From: Eutrigla gurnardus
Taxonomy: Eukaryota; Chordata; Actinopteri; Perciformes; Triglidae
Direction of reading: 5' to 3'
DNA length: 64,000 nt
Assembly (NCBI GenBank): GCA_963514095.1
Contig: OY741284.1
Location: forward strand, 11,568,835-11,632,834
Shown here: positions 61,708 to 64,000 of the stretch, piece after piece
Layout of the letters: each line of letters starts with the position of its first letter
Numbering within the stretch: the first letter of the stretch is position 1
Notes under the pieces: model-generated
Seen by the model: the letters and a program-made list of their open reading frames with translations, nothing else
What the model was told of the DNA's origin: nothing
Databases searched by the model: none
Position numbers and translations under genes: made by a program

Positions 61708-61789
61708 AGTGCAGCAGTGGGCCGTGTCCTTTGGCAAAGAGATAGCTGCCCTGTCTGCCAGATACTCTGGAGCTAAACTGCTACAGAAG
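61708..61789 (+). CDS. cacna2d4: cacna2d4 coding exon 2
   Basis: After TGTGTGTCCAG the 82-nt exon completes the split Thr and encodes VQQWAVSFGKEIAALSARYS and GAKLLQK. It ends in phase 0 at GTAAGA. Human alpha-2/delta-4 has VKLWADTFGGDLYNTVTKYSGSLLLQK here. Trp, Phe-Gly, Tyr-Ser-Gly and Leu-Leu-Gln-Lys are all conserved. The phase fits exon 1 exactly (179 + 82 = 261 nt, 87 codons). The next exon lies beyond the right edge, and no match to its expected KY(K)...EEVDGLELV segment was found before position 64,000. Confidence 0.9.
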
Positions 61790-62468
61790 GTAAGAGACCA
61801 CGCACATAAACGTACAAACACACACACACACACACACGTGATGGAAGACGGACACACAAATGCACTCGGTTTCGTGTGTTTTGAATGGGAGAGAAGTCCC
61901 ATTCAGAAATGTCCCATTTCATGCAGACACATCGTTGAAGTTGAGTTTTAATTGATTATCCCTCACATATACAGTATTTGTCCATCTCAGACAAAGGCAC
62001 ATGAATAGAGGTTGTCATCTCAGTCTCAATACGTAACCAGCTATTTTAACACACAGAATACAGTTGGACCTCACAATGACGGCTGAGTGCAGTGATTCTC
62101 CGATTTGAGACACAAATGTACTTGACGGTAATGGAGAGAGTTGGATATAGACCACATGACATCATCAGATCAGGCTGAGATGGGCGCCCCCCTCCCCTCA
62201 CCTCTGTTTGGCCAATGGGAGCGCGACTGACTGGCATACATTTGCTGTACAACATCTGCACATGGCCCAGAGACCAATGTGATGACACACTTAGGCTAAA
62301 AGCACATAAAAACACTCACATACGCACTCGCGCACATTTTTGGTGTTCACTTTTACCTGGCTTCACAATACAGACATCAAATACCGCACGGCTGCACTGT
62401 AGCTCCTTGAACTGGGTTTAATTGGACTCGTTCATTTTTGTGACTTACTTCAGAGACTGAAGCAGAGG

Positions 62469-62469
<1 letters not shown>

Positions 62470-62505
<36 letters not shown>
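62470..62505. repeat. (TG)n tract in cacna2d4 intron 2
   Basis: 18 units, inverted relative to the CA run at 62,590-62,625. Confidence 0.95.
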
Positions 62506-62512
<7 letters not shown>

Positions 62513-62588
62513 CTTTTAGTAATTAGGATGTGCAGGCTTCCTCTGCATGCCACCTTGTAGAATCCCTAGCAGGCCCATTCACCATCTG

Positions 62589-62589
<1 letters not shown>

Positions 62590-62625
<36 letters not shown>
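62590..62625. repeat. (CA)n tract in cacna2d4 intron 2
   Basis: 18 perfect units. Confidence 0.95.
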
Positions 62626-62629
<4 letters not shown>

Positions 62630-64000
62630 AACTGTGTGCTCACGGAGACATGCACCTACATTTACGCATGTCTTCATTTTTGTTTCACCACGCATTTCCT
62701 GTTGTTCTGCACAAACCAATCTAGCTGCACAAATACCCAACTTCCGCAGATTTCTTCCAGAACACACACTAGCAGTGGTACTGCTGTTGTTTGTGATTGT
62801 ATTGGATTAACCTCAGATAACCTCAGTGTGTAGTTCTTGGAAACATTGTCCAGAGAGAAAACCACACAGGATATAAAATACTGACTAACGTGATGGAGCA
62901 GCCCCACCGGAAACGGTAGCAGCAAAGAGATGGTGTTGTTGTTGGAGATGCAGCTGGCAATAATACCAGTTGCTGTAGAAACAGTATCAGTAATAGCAAT
63001 ATTTATATGTAATGTCGGTGGATGTCTCTTGGTTACACACGTTATCCCTTTTATTTAGTCAGTGATGTGTGAAAAGCAGCCGACGCATTAGTTTAAAGTC
63101 TGCAGCAAGAAGCCATTAATCACCCACCTCTGTCCAATCAATGGCTTTCTCGTTATCTGTGGAACATTTAGTGACCCGGCCTTCTTGCCTGAGTGAACTG
63201 AATAGGACATTGTCAGAACTTTACTTTAGCTGGAAATGTTTTTTAATAGAGCTCTTTATCGCCCCCTTTACCATTTTATCAGTTTGTCTCTCCTATTTGT
63301 CTATTTCAGCCTGGCTGTTTCTCTACAGTAATGGACATTAAAAAGAGTTGAAGTAAAAAAGTATATATCTTACTTTCAATGACAATTTGGGAATTTAGTT
63401 CTTTAGTTCTTGCTAAGGGGCCTTTCCCATCACTCCACATGTCTGGGTCTCTGGGAACTGGGGATTTCCCATGAAAAAGCCTACTTCCTTGAAATGACCT
63501 ACATCATTGTTAATGCAGGGTAATTATCTTAGTGTAATAGAAAATGAGTCACCAACAACAACAACAAAAAAGAAACGCACTCATTTGAAATCTGTCATCA
63601 CAACTGATGCTTTTATCCCCGTCCCGGAAATGAATCTTCTCCAGTCTACTAACAAGCACCAACAGCACAGGGTGCCTTAAATGACATTTAGGAAACGACT
63701 TTAATTTAACAGCGCAGTGAACAAAGCCACTAGCAGGAAAATGTTTACAACATGCACATCTGTCAGTCAGGAGGCGCAGCTTGTAGTAGGTGGTGTTCCC
63801 GTGGAATCACTCTGTCATATTGCAGATTACAGAGGGGGGTCTGGGGAGGGGGATGAAGTCAGGGCTTGACCCCCATCTGGATTGCAAACTGTAGATGTGT
63901 GTGTGTGTAATTGTATAATACCAGGATCTCTCTTCCATGGCTATGTGTGTCCCTGTCTGTCGTTTTACATTCTGTATTTAAGCCAGACGTTGTACATGGT

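Larger units (their letters stand above)
61790..64000 (+). other. cacna2d4: cacna2d4 intron 2 (partial)
   Basis: Starts with the GTAAGA donor and runs off the window. It contains short CA tracts (61,818-61,837), TG (62,470-62,505) and CA (62,590-62,625) tracts in inverted orientation, and no recognisable exon. Confidence 0.8.

Noticed and set aside
58427..61789. Identification as cacna2d3 rather than cacna2d4
   Set aside because: The two readable exons do not separate the paralogues cleanly, but linkage to dcp1b and cacna1c and the long head before the signal core favour cacna2d4. The remaining exons would settle it.

Overview
The window is genomic DNA from a vertebrate, almost certainly a teleost fish and probably a percomorph. 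The evidence is: multi-exon genes with GT/AG introns; very dense dinucleotide microsatellites (runs of CA/TG up to about 120 bp); interspersed repeats familiar from fish genomes; and a three-gene neighbourhood (cacna1c, dcp1b, cacna2d4) that matches human 12p13.33. No prokaryotic gene organisation, tRNA, rRNA or CRISPR array was seen. Nearly all long open frames outside the exons named here run through simple repeats and are not genes.

Layout. Positions 1-35,674 are best read as the first intron of cacna1c (Cav1.2, alpha-1C subunit of the L-type calcium channel), which lies on the minus strand; its exon 2 is not in the window. Its alternative first coding exon 1b is at 35,675-35,732 (-). A second alternative first exon, 1a, is at 46,268-46,391 (-). 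Both end in a GT donor in the same phase. dcp1b (mRNA-decapping enzyme 1B) is on the plus strand from 42,879 to 52,150 and can be read completely: 11 coding exons, 2,034 nt, 677 codons plus stop. cacna1c exon 1a therefore sits antisense inside dcp1b intron 3, and the two genes overlap head to head. After dcp1b come an AATAAA signal (52,687) and about 5 kb of intergenic DNA with a teleost interspersed repeat and very long CA/TG tracts. Next is the 5' end of cacna2d4 (alpha-2/delta-4 auxiliary calcium-channel subunit, + strand): coding exon 1 at 58,427-58,605, exon 2 at 61,708-61,789, and the rest beyond the right edge.

How the genes relate. cacna1c encodes the pore of an L-type calcium channel. 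cacna2d4 encodes an auxiliary subunit of the same class of channel, best known from photoreceptor synapses. dcp1b is an activator/scaffold of cytoplasmic mRNA decapping and has no direct functional link to the channels. The conserved physical link, with the cacna1c exon 1a promoter inside a dcp1b intron, suggests shared or interfering regulation.

Most notable observations: the nested antisense first exon; two amino-acid repeat tracts in dcp1b (16 Gly from a GGA microsatellite, and a His/Gln-rich region); paired OTX/CRX-type sites just upstream of a TATA-like box before cacna2d4; a CpG-dense patch inside the cacna1c intron; a LINE 3' fragment; and a hAT-like MITE. No wholly new biological system was recognised. 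Family assignments rest on remembered human protein sequences and were not checked against a database.
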